DNA from: Planctomycetota bacterium
GTDB lineage: Bacteria > Planctomycetota > Planctomycetia > Pirellulales > Pirellulaceae
Assembly: GCA_029259935.1 (NCBI GenBank)
Contig: JAJDEH010000067.1
Span: 1-29,841, forward strand
Length of the DNA: 29,841 nt
Direction of reading: 5' to 3'
Part shown: positions 1 to 8,415 of the stretch, one piece after another
Layout of the letters: each line of letters begins with the position of its first letter
Position numbering within the stretch: position 1 is the stretch's first letter
The notes under the pieces: generated by a model
What the model was told of the DNA's origin: nothing
What the model saw: the letters and a program-made list of their open reading frames with translations, nothing else
Database searches by the model: none
Position numbers and translations under genes: made by a program

Positions 1-25
1 TGGCAAGGGGGAGAACCACGCGTCC

Positions 26-997
26 TTAAACGTGATTGCGAAGAGCCAGTTCCTTGGGGTGCGGGTTGAGATACACTTGGTTACGAAGGTACGGCACGTC
101 GAGGATCCGCACGTAGTGCCGCATGAGCGTCAACGGAACGACGAGCGGAACGACTCCTCGTCGATAGTCTTCGATGTGCGAGAGCAGTTCTTGTTTGGAA
201 TGTGGGTCCAGCTCTTTTTTGAAGAACCCGAGCATGTGCAGCAGCACGTTGCAGTTCTTTTTGGCGGTCGCGATTTTCTTCATTCCGGTCATGAACAGTG
301 TCTCGTAGCGGCTGCGCAGTTCACCACGCGGGACCGCTTTGGCGGCAGCCACCAGTTTTCCAAGCTGGCGATATTCCGGTTCGGCATGCGCAAGCAATGC
401 AAATTTGTGACGCGTGTGGAAGTCGACCAAATCACCAACTTTCCAGCGTCTTCGCCAAAGCTGTTGTAGTGCGTGATAGGCGAAGACACGCTCGACCCAG
501 TTTTCTCGCAGCTTGGGATCGCACAAGCGGCCTTCTTCCTCGACCGGCAAATTCGGAAACCGCTCCAACAGCGATTGCGCGAACAGGCCAACGCCCACGC
601 GACGTGGCGAACCCTTGGCCTGCTGAACTTTGACTCGCTCCATGCCGCAACTGGGCGAGTCCTTTTTCAAGATGTAACCGCACAGATCCTCGGCCTGTAG
701 TTCCTTGACTCGCTTTTTGGCAAAGGCCGCCATGCGTCGCGTCAGATCAATTTTCGTGCGTGTCGTTCGCAACTTGACCGCATGCTCAAGTTGGACCAAC
801 TGAATCGTTTCGCGCGGCGTCCCCAAACCCACTTCGACCTCAGGGCAGACAGGCACCCACTCGAAGTATTGCCCTAGCGTGTCGGTTAGATAACGATCAT
901 GTTTGTGCTGGCCGTCGAACCGAACCTGCTGGCCCAGCAGGCATGAGGAGATACCGATCCGGATCGGCGACGCGTCGTCAAAGTTTGAGTCGGTCAT
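26..997 (-). CDS. DUF523 (TudS-like) + DUF1722 (YbgA-like) fusion protein
   Basis: This 323-residue protein joins two families. The N-terminal half (about residues 10-155) is DUF523, with SSCLLG at 17-22, CPE at 51-53 and KKDSPSCG at 111-118. The three cysteines C19, C51 and C117 match the set that holds a [4Fe-4S] cluster in the thiouracil desulfidase TudS of this family. The C-terminal half (about 190-315) is DUF1722, as in E. coli YbgA, a helical domain of unclear function. The open frame extends upstream to about 1171, but the ATG at 997 puts the start directly before the DUF523 domain, and the extra upstream residues look non-coding. No good ribosome-binding site is visible. The gene diverges from the ECF sigma gene. 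Desulfidase activity is inferred from the family; the role of the fusion is unknown. Confidence 0.85.
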   Translation of the reverse strand: MTDSNFDDASPIRIGISSCLLGQQVRFDGQHKHDRYLTDTLGQYFEWVPVCPEVEVGLGTPRETIQLVQLEHAVKLRTTRTKIDLTRRMAAFAKKRVKELQAEDLCGYILKKDSPSCGMERVKVQQAKGSPRRVGVGLFAQSLLERFPNLPVEEEGRLCDPKLRENWVERVFAYHALQQLWRRRWKVGDLVDFHTRHKFALLAHAEPEYRQLGKLVAAAKAVPRGELRSRYETLFMTGMKKIATAKKNCNVLLHMLGFFKKELDPHSKQELLSHIEDYRRGVVPLVVPLTLMRHYVRILDVPYLRNQVYLNPHPKELALRNHV

Positions 998-1243
998 GGG
1001 AGGAGCCTTGGGACACCGAAAGTTTTGACCAGAGAGAAAAATCGGCTGGCCCCATTCGGTTTTGCGGGAGGACACTGAATTGGTACGGTAACGAGTGCCG
1101 CGCGTCGGCGGTGCTAGGCGGCAGCGAGGTTTCGGGTGGGGCAGGAAATGGGGCAATCCCCGACTCATCACCCGTATTGCGTCGTACGGCCAGTTGCTTC
1201 TTTATACCAGGGATGCCGTGTGGTATTTTTAAGAGGTCACCCA
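998..1243. promoter_or_regulatory. Divergent intergenic region between DUF523 gene and ECF sigma gene
   Basis: This 246-base gap must hold the promoters of both divergent genes. I see no convincing sigma-70 -35/-10 pair for either. The only clear signal is AAGAGGT at 1231-1237, placed 6 bases before the ATG at 1244, which is a usable ribosome-binding site for the sigma gene. Confidence 0.35.
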
Positions 1244-1945
1244 ATGCCTTCGCATTCGACCCTCTGCCAGCATTGTGCATCGGTGATTCACCCCGGGATT
1301 CAAATGGACCCATCACATTACGTTTCTCCAAATGCCGTCGACCCAACATCGTCGCGGTTGCTTGAGCGGCTTGGAAAGAAAGATCCGGACGCATGGCGGC
1401 AACTTGTGCGGCTCTATGGGCCCGTGGTCCGTTACTGGATTCGACGTGCCGGTCTAAATCGGACCGACCTGGCCGATGTTTTTCAGGACGTGTTTTTGGC
1501 CATCTCACGCAACATCGCGGAATTTCATCGTCAACCGGGACAAGCCAAGTTTCGCGCTTGGCTGAAGACGATTACCCACAGCAAGGTCAACGACCATTTT
1601 CGCCGGAACGGCAAACAGCCCGTCGCATTCGGCGGTACAACGGCGATGCAGCAGTTCGATGAAATGGAAGGGCAGACGCTCGAAATTCACGCGGATGATG
1701 ACGAGGCCTTAGCAGCCTCGGAAGATTCGTTTTTGACACAACGTACGCTCAGCATGGTCAAGAGCGAATTTCGCGAAAGAACATGGCTGTCCTTTTACCG
1801 CTGTGCGGTCGACGGCCGGACTTCTCAAGAAGTAGCGGACGAATTAGGGATTTCCGCAGTCGCCGTACGAAAGGCCAAATCCCGGGTATTGGGAAGGCTC
1901 CGCGACGCGATGGAGAGCCGTTGCGACACGCGGGGCCAATCTTAG
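1244..1945 (+). CDS. ECF-family RNA polymerase sigma factor
   Basis: This sigma-70 family factor of the extracytoplasmic-function type would direct RNA polymerase to a dedicated promoter set. Counting from the internal ATG at 1304 (213 residues), region 2 spans about 30-102, with LVRLYGPVVRYWIRRAG, then DLADVFQDVFLAI and FRAWLKTITHSKVNDHFRR. Region 4 spans about 143-203, with the helix-turn-helix TSQEVADELGISAVAVRKAK. Regions 1.1 and 3 are absent, as expected for ECF factors. I chose the ATG at 1244 (233 residues) because AAGAGGT lies 6 bases upstream. The ATG at 1304 fits the usual family N-terminus but has no ribosome-binding site, so it remains an alternative. The gene is followed after 108 bases by a kinase with an anti-sigma-like zinc finger, which is likely its regulator. 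ECF genes beside Ser/Thr kinase genes are a known planctomycete arrangement. Confidence 0.9.
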   Translation: MPSHSTLCQHCASVIHPGIQMDPSHYVSPNAVDPTSSRLLERLGKKDPDAWRQLVRLYGPVVRYWIRRAGLNRTDLADVFQDVFLAISRNIAEFHRQPGQAKFRAWLKTITHSKVNDHFRRNGKQPVAFGGTTAMQQFDEMEGQTLEIHADDDEALAASEDSFLTQRTLSMVKSEFRERTWLSFYRCAVDGRTSQEVADELGISAVAVRKAKSRVLGRLRDAMESRCDTRGQS

Positions 1946-2053
1946 GGGCTCCGGTAAAATCAAAATGTCACACCGTGGCGTTCTATATTGTTAGAAGCGT
2001 ACGCGCCTGCCTCGTCGATTCGATAAGTACTTGACAGCCATCGGGATACGGGA

Positions 2054-5000
2054 ATGAAGCCCCAAGTTTGTCCGTCGCACATGGAATTGGCCGAATTCGA
2101 CCTTGGTCGGCTTCCGGCCGCGCGTCGAGAAGAGATTGCAGATCACCTCGACGCATGTGAAAGCTGTTCGGCTGCGTTCGCGTCGCTAGAAGAAAGGACG
2201 GACGATCTCATCGGCCACCTGCGAAACCCTTTGCCCGAGGAGATCATTTCAGATGATACCGAATTGGACCAACTGATTGATCAAGCCGCCGCGCAATACG
2301 AAACGTCGGCCGACGGGTTCATGGAAACGGCCACTGCATTACCGCCTCTGAAGAAGCGGCAGGTCGATGAACTGCTACCCGAAATCCTCACTCCACCCGA
2401 AGCCGAGGACGAACTCGGTCGGCTCGGTGGCTATCGGGTACTGGAAGTGTTTGGCATCGGCGGCATGGGGGTTGTGTTCAAGGCCGAAGATCCTGGACTC
2501 AACCGTTTCGTCGCATTGAAAGCCATCAAGGTGCGGGGCGCGTCGGTCAGTGACGAATCGCGCGAACGCTTTTTGCGCGAGGCACGCGCGACAGCGGCCA
2601 TTCGGCACGATAACATTGTGACCATTCATCAAGTCGGTGAGGATCGCGGCATTCCGTTTCTGGCGATGGAACTGCTGGAAGGCGATTCGCTGGCGCAGCA
2701 GCTCAGACGAACAGGACGGCCAACCGTTGAGGAGGCCCTGCGCATCGCTCGCGAGATCGCTCTCGGATTGTCGGCCGCGCATGCCAAGGGGCTCACCCAC
2801 CGCGACATCAAGCCGGACAACATTTGGGTGGAGGCTGATTCGGGCCGGGTCAAGATCTTGGATTTTGGTTTGGCTCGCGCCAACGACGACGAATTACAAT
2901 TGACTCAGTCCGGCGCAATCGTGGGCACGCCCGGTTATCTGTCACCCGAACAAGCCTGTGGCGAAGGTTTGGATGAGCGTACGGACTTGTTCAGTTTGGG
3001 CGTGGTTCTGTATGAGATGCTGACGGGTCAAAAGCCATTTGAGCGCGTCAGTCTGATGGCTGTTCTAAACGCGATTGGAAATGACACACCCTCTTCACCC
3101 CGTGTGCTCGACCAGAAAATCCCAGAAGCCGTTTCCAATCTCGTCATGCGCCTGCTGGAAAAGAATCCCGACCGACGATTCCAAACGGCCCAAGATGTTG
3201 TCGCGGCCATCACGGATTGTGAGACGCGCGGTAGCAATCTACACGCGGTGGCGGAAGCGCCGTCGATCACCTTGGATCGCAAACCGTCAAAGGAAACGCC
3301 ACGTCGGTTCACGAGTTGGCGAACGCTGGCAGGAACGGGCGTGTTGATCGCGGTGGCGCTGGTGGCGACGGCGTTCGTCTTTCAGACGGTGTTTTTCTTT
3401 CAAACGAAGAGCGGAACCCTGAGGATCGAAATTACCGACCCAAAAATCGAAGTTTCGATTCGGGGGACGAAGATCGTCCTGAAGGGAGCGAATAAGAAAG
3501 ACATCACACTGCAACCCGGCGACAAGATTCTGCACGTCAAGCGAGGAGATTTTAAGTTCGACACAAAATCCCTTCAGCTAAAAAAGGGGGAAACGGTTGT
3601 TGTTAAGGTCGAGTTGATCGACGGGACGGTCCAGGTCGCGAGCGGCGGTAAAGTGATTGGTACGAAAGCCGTCGAAGCTCCAACGAACGTCGAAGCTCCA
3701 GCGAACATCGTACAGGTCGACGGGAAATCGCTGCCAGATGAACTGCAAAACCCGTACGCCAAGGATCGCGAGGTGGCCGAGTGGGTGTTGTCCGTTGGGG
3801 GGGCCGTAGGAATCGAACCGAAGTCAACGGGTGAACATCTTGGTATCTTGGCACCGAGCGAGTTGCCAGATCAACCGTTTGCCCTATTTGATGTGAAGCT
3901 CTTTAACAATCGACGGTTTTCGAATGACGACCTGGAACGATTGACCGGGTTGCCACACCTGACTGAACTGGACATCTCCAACTCTCTTTTTGACGCTCAA
4001 GGATTGCCAATTATTTTGAGGTGTCCATTTCTAGAGGATCTCAACGTTGGCGGAACATCGATTCGCTCAGCCGACCTATTGAAATTAAGGAGCCTGCGTG
4101 CGCTTTCGTGTTTGGCCATTTCCACCGATCAGATTGACGAGTGGACGTTTCTGTCGGAGTTGCCACAGGTCCGACATTTAGTGGTCGGCGGTCATAACAC
4201 TTCCTTGATCGCGTCATTAGACCGCGTCCCGCGGTTGTTGACTCTTCATTTTAAGAATCTGACGACACTCGATACCGGGCCAGTCACCAGACTGCAGAAG
4301 AATAATCCGAATCTGCGAGTTGTCGTCGGCAATAAGAAGGCTGCACGAATTGTGGGAGACGATCCATTGGTCGAATTAGCGCGGCCATTGACCGAGCACG
4401 GTTGGCTGATGGAAGCCAAATTCTTCAAGGAGGGATATTTGAAGTTGAATTCGCCAACTGCTTGGGAGACTGCGGATCCCTTTAACATCATAAGACTTCA
4501 GCTACCCGCAGGCGCCAGGCTGACAGACCAAGAACGCCGAATAATCTCGCTACTGAGCGCCAAATTCTATGGCATCACGGCACGCGGTGCGATCGATACC
4601 GATCTCCTCGCACCCATCCTTGCCGAGTGCCACGCTAGTGGGATAACCCTCACCGACTCCGACTTGAGCGATGAAGGGCTTGCTGTATTGGCAAAGCATG
4701 TCAACTTAGAGCGTCTCGAAATCCGCGGCACAAAGGTAACAGAGGAGGGAGTCAAAGCCTTCAAACGCCGTGTCCCAATATGCCGCGTCGAGTCCAATTT
4801 CGGCACGTTTGAAGCGGAGCATCGGTTTCCGGATGCACACGCGACGAAACGTTTAGCGCAAGATCCTTTTGCCCTAGATCGCAAAGTGGCCGAGTGGGTG
4901 CTTTCGCGGGGAGGCCGCGTGTATGTCGGTTCGACCGGCATCTCAGACCTCAACTCCTTGCCGGATGAAGACTTCTTCGTACAGACCGTGTATTTCGGTA

Positions 5001-8000
5001 ACGGTCCTCGGTTCACTGGCACGGACCTCAAGCGACTAGCGGATCTACCCGGCTTGTTGCATGCGCGATTCGATAGCATGCCTTTCGAGTCGAATGCGTT
5101 CCAAGCCATCTTGAAATGTCGGCGGCTCGAAAAACTGACGCTGTTCCGCACGCCATTACGTTCGTTGGATTTCCGCAAGTTACACAAACAGAACGTAACC
5201 TATCTGTCCGTGTCCTCAGATCAAATCGACGATGAGTGGGCGTTTGTTTCTGAATTGCCGAGGCTCCGTCATATCGAGGTTTTTGGCAAAGACGTGCCCG
5301 CAATGGCCGAGTTGGGGCGACACGAACAGATACAGGTTGTGGAAATGCCCGAGTTGACGGCACTCGAGCCGACCATTGTTTCCGCTATGCAAGCCAACCT
5401 GAATCTGCGGATTATTGTCGGGGAGGGTGACAACGCCCGAGTGTTGGGCCGTGATCCCGTGACTGAAGCAGCTCGGCGGGTTATCCAACTTGGCTGGAAG
5501 CTGGATGGCTCGTTGTACGACAAAACCAAGTGGAAAGGTGAGTTGCCCGCGAGAGCTTATACAATTGGGAATGTCACACTACCACCTGGCTCCAACCCGA
5601 CTGCTGAAGATCTACGGCTACTGCCATTGCTGAGCACAAGTTATTTTAGCATCCAGGCACCCGCCCTTCAGAATGCTGATTCCCTAGCAGCAATCCTCGA
5701 TTCTTGTGCCTCCATTAGCAAAATCCTGCTGCAGAACTCTGACCTCAGCGACCAAGGACTCGCCAAGCTCCCAAATCGAGTCAGCACTGGCTTGCTCGAC
5801 ATCCGCGGTACGAAAGTGACACGAGCCGGAATCGAAGCCTTCAAGCGAAGACATCCGACATGCAAGGTCGAGTCCGACTTCGGCACGTTTGAAGCGGAAC
5901 ATCGGTTTCCGGAAGATTCAGGTGCGGCGAGCGGCTCGACGGGAGCAGGCCGAACGGAACCGCCCCCGACCGATCCCTACGCCAAGGATCGCGAGGTGGC
6001 CGAGAGGGTGCTTTCCAAAGGCGGACATGTCTTAATCTCCCAACATGACAAAGACAATCGCAAGAATATTTACGACGTTAAAGAAATCCCCGAGGGTGAC
6101 TTTCAGATTGAGTCAGTGCATCTTGATGGATACTCCACGACAGAACTCGCCGAATTGAGACGGCTTCCCAGGCTCTTTCAGCTTTCCTTTGATCAGATGA
6201 AAGCAGAATCTGACTTAGATGTGATTTCAGGGTGTAAACTTCTCGTGTGGTTTTCCATTTACGGTAGTTCAATACGCTCAAGCGAACTGTCAGCTTTGAA
6301 GAACTCCCCGATGCTCCGCTCCCTCAAAGTTTTGCGACTGATCGTCGACGATGAATTCGAAGCTCTAACTCAGCTAAAGCGACTAAGACATCTAGTGATT
6401 CAAGAACAAGACGCGAATGTGTTGCGACACATTGGTCATTTGAAACAACTTCGAGTACTTGAGCTTCCCGCGGTTCGTTCCATCGATGAGGACGTGTTGA
6501 GGGAAATAGTCAATGGGAATCCAACACTTCGCATTGTGCTTGGAAGTGAAGATACGATTAAAGTCGTTGGAGACGATCCGGTCATACAAATCGCACAACA
6601 GCTTCGTGACAAAGGAATTGAATTTTGGGGAAAGTATTCCGATACCCGTGAGAACTGGGCGTCGGCGAAAGATTTTCCTCCCAAACGGGTTGTTAACATA
6701 GAAAGTGTTAACTTCCCAACTTCTTTTGAAGTCGGCAACAGCGAATCTCTTTTAATTGCGGACCTGTCCTACAAGTACACAGAGATTCGCGCCGAGGGAC
6801 TGTCGAATTCGGATTCTCTTGTTGATGTGTTGGCATCGAATTGTTACGTTCGCAATCTCAACCTGTTAAGTTCTGACCTCACGGACAACGGACTGGGACA
6901 CCTGCAAGAACTGTCCAGCCTGCACACGCTCGACGTTAGAGGAACAAAGGTAACCAAGGCGGGAATTGAAGAGTTCAAACGCCACGTACCGATTTGCGTG
7001 GTAACCTCCGATTTCGGTACTTTCGGGTACGAGCATAAATTGCCAGTCGAACCGACTGAGCGCGGCGGGCAAACATCAACGGCGAATCCCTACGCCAAGG
7101 ATCGCGAGGTGGCCGAGTGGGCGATTTCGCAGGGCGGAATCGCGTATGTTGGTTCAACTTCCACGTGGAGGGTCAAAAGAATCGAAGACGCCGGCTCACT
7201 TCCCAATGAACGATTTAGTTTGCAGTCGGTCTCTTTCTCGAACCGAGGGAAATTCAACCCTGGCGAACTCGAGCGGTTCATCCATCTTCCCGGATTACTC
7301 CATGTGGAATTCGGCCGTATGCCCTTCGATTCGATTGGACTGCAGGTCATCGCGAAATGCCGCCGACTTGAATCTGTGACGCTGTCGGAGACGTCGCTGC
7401 GATCGTCGGACTTTCGGAAGTTAAAGAGCCTTGCAGGGCTTCGCAGCATCTACATATCCTCAGCTCAAGTTGACGATGAGTGGGCCTTCCTTGCTGATTT
7501 ACCAACGCTGCGGAATCTGAAGATAGACGGTGAACGAGTGCCAGCCCTATCGGAGTTAGGGCGATACACGCACCTGCAGGTTGTAGAATTAAGTGACCTG
7601 ACCGAACTCGATCCGTCCATCGTTGCAGAACTACATGAATCCAACCCAAACCTGCGAATCATCATCGGACGGGACGAGAACCTGCGGATTGTAGGCCGCG
7701 ATCCCGTCGTGGAAGAGGCACAAAAGGCTGCACGGCGCGGTTGGCATTTCGACGGCGTCCTATTGAGGAAGTTTGCTGCTTGGAATTCGTCAATACCTGA
7801 CGAACCCTTTCGAATCAGCGGAACTAAACTTCCGGCAGGTACGGCTCTCACAGATGATGATTTGCGACGGTTGCCCTTGTTGACTTCGAGATTCAATCGA
7901 ATAGATGCACCGGTCCAACAGAATGCTGATCGCTTGGCCTCCGTACTGTCGTCGTGTGCGACCATCAAGACCATCGAGCTAATAAACGGCGATCTCAGCG

Positions 8001-8170
8001 ATGAGGGACTCGGCGAGCTTGCGAAGCGAAACAGCCTCTTTTTGCTCGACGTTCGGGGAACCGAAGTTACGCAAGAGGGAATCAAAGCGTTCAAACGGCG
8101 AATCCCGACATGCAAGGTCGAGTCCGACTTTGGCACGTTTGAAGCGGAACATCGGTTTCCGGACGAATAG
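2054..8170 (+). CDS. Membrane Ser/Thr protein kinase with N-terminal zinc-finger anti-sigma-like module and four LRR-like units
   Basis: This is a 2038-residue single-chain receptor-like kinase. Residues 1-60 carry C6 and then H31-x3-C35-x2-C38, the zinc-coordinating pattern of ZAS anti-sigma modules. The kinase domain (about 127-390) has the Gly-rich loop GIGGMG at 134-139, the catalytic Lys K156, HRDIKPDN at 249-256 and DFG at 270-272, so it should be active. A hydrophobic segment at about 425-447 is the only membrane span. Residues 450-535 form a beta-rich, PEGA-like stretch. From N566 to the end there are four tandem units of about 370 residues. Each contains LRR/RNI-like strands such as LERLEIRGTKVT and tends to close with GTFEAEHRFP. 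With one span, the kinase and zinc finger lie in the cytosol and the repeats outside it. The ECF sigma gene just upstream is the probable target. The ligand is unknown. Confidence 0.88.
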   Translation: MKPQVCPSHMELAEFDLGRLPAARREEIADHLDACESCSAAFASLEERTDDLIGHLRNPLPEEIISDDTELDQLIDQAAAQYETSADGFMETATALPPLKKRQVDELLPEILTPPEAEDELGRLGGYRVLEVFGIGGMGVVFKAEDPGLNRFVALKAIKVRGASVSDESRERFLREARATAAIRHDNIVTIHQVGEDRGIPFLAMELLEGDSLAQQLRRTGRPTVEEALRIAREIALGLSAAHAKGLTHRDIKPDNIWVEADSGRVKILDFGLARANDDELQLTQSGAIVGTPGYLSPEQACGEGLDERTDLFSLGVVLYEMLTGQKPFERVSLMAVLNAIGNDTPSSPRVLDQKIPEAVSNLVMRLLEKNPDRRFQTAQDVVAAITDCETRGSNLHAVAEAPSITLDRKPSKETPRRFTSWRTLAGTGVLIAVALVATAFVFQTVFFFQTKSGTLRIEITDPKIEVSIRGTKIVLKGANKKDITLQPGDKILHVKRGDFKFDTKSLQLKKGETVVVKVELIDGTVQVASGGKVIGTKAVEAPTNVEAPANIVQVDGKSLPDELQNPYAKDREVAEWVLSVGGAVGIEPKSTGEHLGILAPSELPDQPFALFDVKLFNNRRFSNDDLERLTGLPHLTELDISNSLFDAQGLPIILRCPFLEDLNVGGTSIRSADLLKLRSLRALSCLAISTDQIDEWTFLSELPQVRHLVVGGHNTSLIASLDRVPRLLTLHFKNLTTLDTGPVTRLQKNNPNLRVVVGNKKAARIVGDDPLVELARPLTEHGWLMEAKFFKEGYLKLNSPTAWETADPFNIIRLQLPAGARLTDQERRIISLLSAKFYGITARGAIDTDLLAPILAECHASGITLTDSDLSDEGLAVLAKHVNLERLEIRGTKVTEEGVKAFKRRVPICRVESNFGTFEAEHRFPDAHATKRLAQDPFALDRKVAEWVLSRGGRVYVGSTGISDLNSLPDEDFFVQTVYFGNGPRFTGTDLKRLADLPGLLHARFDSMPFESNAFQAILKCRRLEKLTLFRTPLRSLDFRKLHKQNVTYLSVSSDQIDDEWAFVSELPRLRHIEVFGKDVPAMAELGRHEQIQVVEMPELTALEPTIVSAMQANLNLRIIVGEGDNARVLGRDPVTEAARRVIQLGWKLDGSLYDKTKWKGELPARAYTIGNVTLPPGSNPTAEDLRLLPLLSTSYFSIQAPALQNADSLAAILDSCASISKILLQNSDLSDQGLAKLPNRVSTGLLDIRGTKVTRAGIEAFKRRHPTCKVESDFGTFEAEHRFPEDSGAASGSTGAGRTEPPPTDPYAKDREVAERVLSKGGHVLISQHDKDNRKNIYDVKEIPEGDFQIESVHLDGYSTTELAELRRLPRLFQLSFDQMKAESDLDVISGCKLLVWFSIYGSSIRSSELSALKNSPMLRSLKVLRLIVDDEFEALTQLKRLRHLVIQEQDANVLRHIGHLKQLRVLELPAVRSIDEDVLREIVNGNPTLRIVLGSEDTIKVVGDDPVIQIAQQLRDKGIEFWGKYSDTRENWASAKDFPPKRVVNIESVNFPTSFEVGNSESLLIADLSYKYTEIRAEGLSNSDSLVDVLASNCYVRNLNLLSSDLTDNGLGHLQELSSLHTLDVRGTKVTKAGIEEFKRHVPICVVTSDFGTFGYEHKLPVEPTERGGQTSTANPYAKDREVAEWAISQGGIAYVGSTSTWRVKRIEDAGSLPNERFSLQSVSFSNRGKFNPGELERFIHLPGLLHVEFGRMPFDSIGLQVIAKCRRLESVTLSETSLRSSDFRKLKSLAGLRSIYISSAQVDDEWAFLADLPTLRNLKIDGERVPALSELGRYTHLQVVELSDLTELDPSIVAELHESNPNLRIIIGRDENLRIVGRDPVVEEAQKAARRGWHFDGVLLRKFAAWNSSIPDEPFRISGTKLPAGTALTDDDLRRLPLLTSRFNRIDAPVQQNADRLASVLSSCATIKTIELINGDLSDEGLGELAKRNSLFLLDVRGTEVTQEGIKAFKRRIPTCKVESDFGTFEAEHRFPDE
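3749..4861 (+). repeat. Kinase ectodomain unit 1 of 4
   Basis: Residues 566-936 of the kinase protein. The unit opens with NPYAKDREVAEWVLSVGG and has two sub-blocks; the second starts near residue 769 with DDPLVELARPLTEHGW. It ends with GTFEAEHRFPD and a short linker. The LRR-like strands LTELDISNS and LERLEIRGTKVT are visible. Confidence 0.85.
4862..5971 (+). repeat. Kinase ectodomain unit 2 of 4
   Basis: Residues 937-1306. The unit opens with the diverged DPFALDRKVAEWVLSRGG and contains LSDQGLAKL and LDIRGTKVT. It ends with GTFEAEHRFPE followed by a Gly/Ser/Pro-rich linker. Its last 59 bases (5855-5913) match the end of unit 4 at 58 positions. Confidence 0.85.
5972..7084 (+). repeat. Kinase ectodomain unit 3 of 4
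   Basis: Residues 1307-1677. The unit opens with DPYAKDREVAERVLSKGG and contains LTDNGLGHL and LDVRGTKVT. It ends in the most diverged tail of the four (GTFGYEHKLP). It is richer in A/T and Asn/Lys codons than its neighbours. Confidence 0.85.
7085..8167 (+). repeat. Kinase ectodomain unit 4 of 4
   Basis: Residues 1678-2038. The unit opens with NPYAKDREVAEWAISQGG and contains LSDEGLGEL and LDVRGTEVT. It ends with GTFEAEHRFPDE directly at the stop codon, so the array stops on a unit boundary. Confidence 0.85.
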
Positions 8171-8267
8171 AATAGGGAAGCACACCAAGGCATCGGGTCG
8201 CCGAAAGTGCGTCACCGATGGGTGGTGCATTGTGCCACTTTGGCTTTGCACGACCACTCGGGCACGA

Positions 8268-8305
8268 AAGCGGCTTGTCGGAGCGATGCAAGTGGGCAGC
8301 CGCTT
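8268..8305 (+). terminator. Possible stem-loop downstream of kinase gene
   Basis: The arms are 8 perfect base pairs around a 22-base loop, 98 bases after the kinase stop codon. No run of T follows, so a classical intrinsic terminator is not supported. It may be an RNA 3'-end structure or chance. Confidence 0.2.
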
Positions 8306-8310
8306 AGCAA

Positions 8311-8340
8311 CTGGCGTGTTCTCCTGAAATGGGTTAGAAT
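8311..8340 (+). promoter_or_regulatory. Candidate sigma-70-type promoter for small basic protein
   Basis: The -10-like TAGAAT at 8335-8340 matches the consensus at 5 of 6 positions. CTGGCG at 8311-8316, with an 18-base spacer, matches the -35 at only 3 of 6. The implied leader is about 70 bases. The call rests almost entirely on the -10. Confidence 0.25.
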
Positions 8341-8415
8341 CTTCCACCAGTCGACCGAGCCCCCTCACCATGCGGGGCCAATTCTTGGAATTCGTACAGG
8401 GATAAACGAAACCAA

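Larger units (their letters stand above)
8171..8415. other. Intergenic region after the kinase gene
   Basis: This 245-base gap has an 8-bp perfect inverted repeat (AAGCGGCT at 8268-8275, AGCCGCTT at 8298-8305, 22-base loop) and no U-tract. A TAGAAT hexamer at 8335-8340 with CTGGCG 18 bases upstream is a weak candidate promoter for the small downstream gene. Nothing else is recognisable. Confidence 0.4.

Noticed and set aside
2031..2036. Perfect TTGACA just before the kinase start codon
   Set aside because: The matching -10 would fall on or after the ATG at 2054, so it cannot serve this gene unless translation starts further downstream.
3749..8167. Regularly spaced repeats that might suggest a CRISPR-like or satellite array
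   Set aside because: The spacing is ~1.1 kb, the frame stays open throughout, and the repeats are protein-level LRR-like units.
7465..8193. Minus-strand frame of 242 codons opposite the kinase 3' end
   Set aside because: It mirrors the LRR-like repeat codons, with a Ser/Arg-rich translation typical of an antisense shadow; equivalent shadows appear opposite unit 1-2 DNA.
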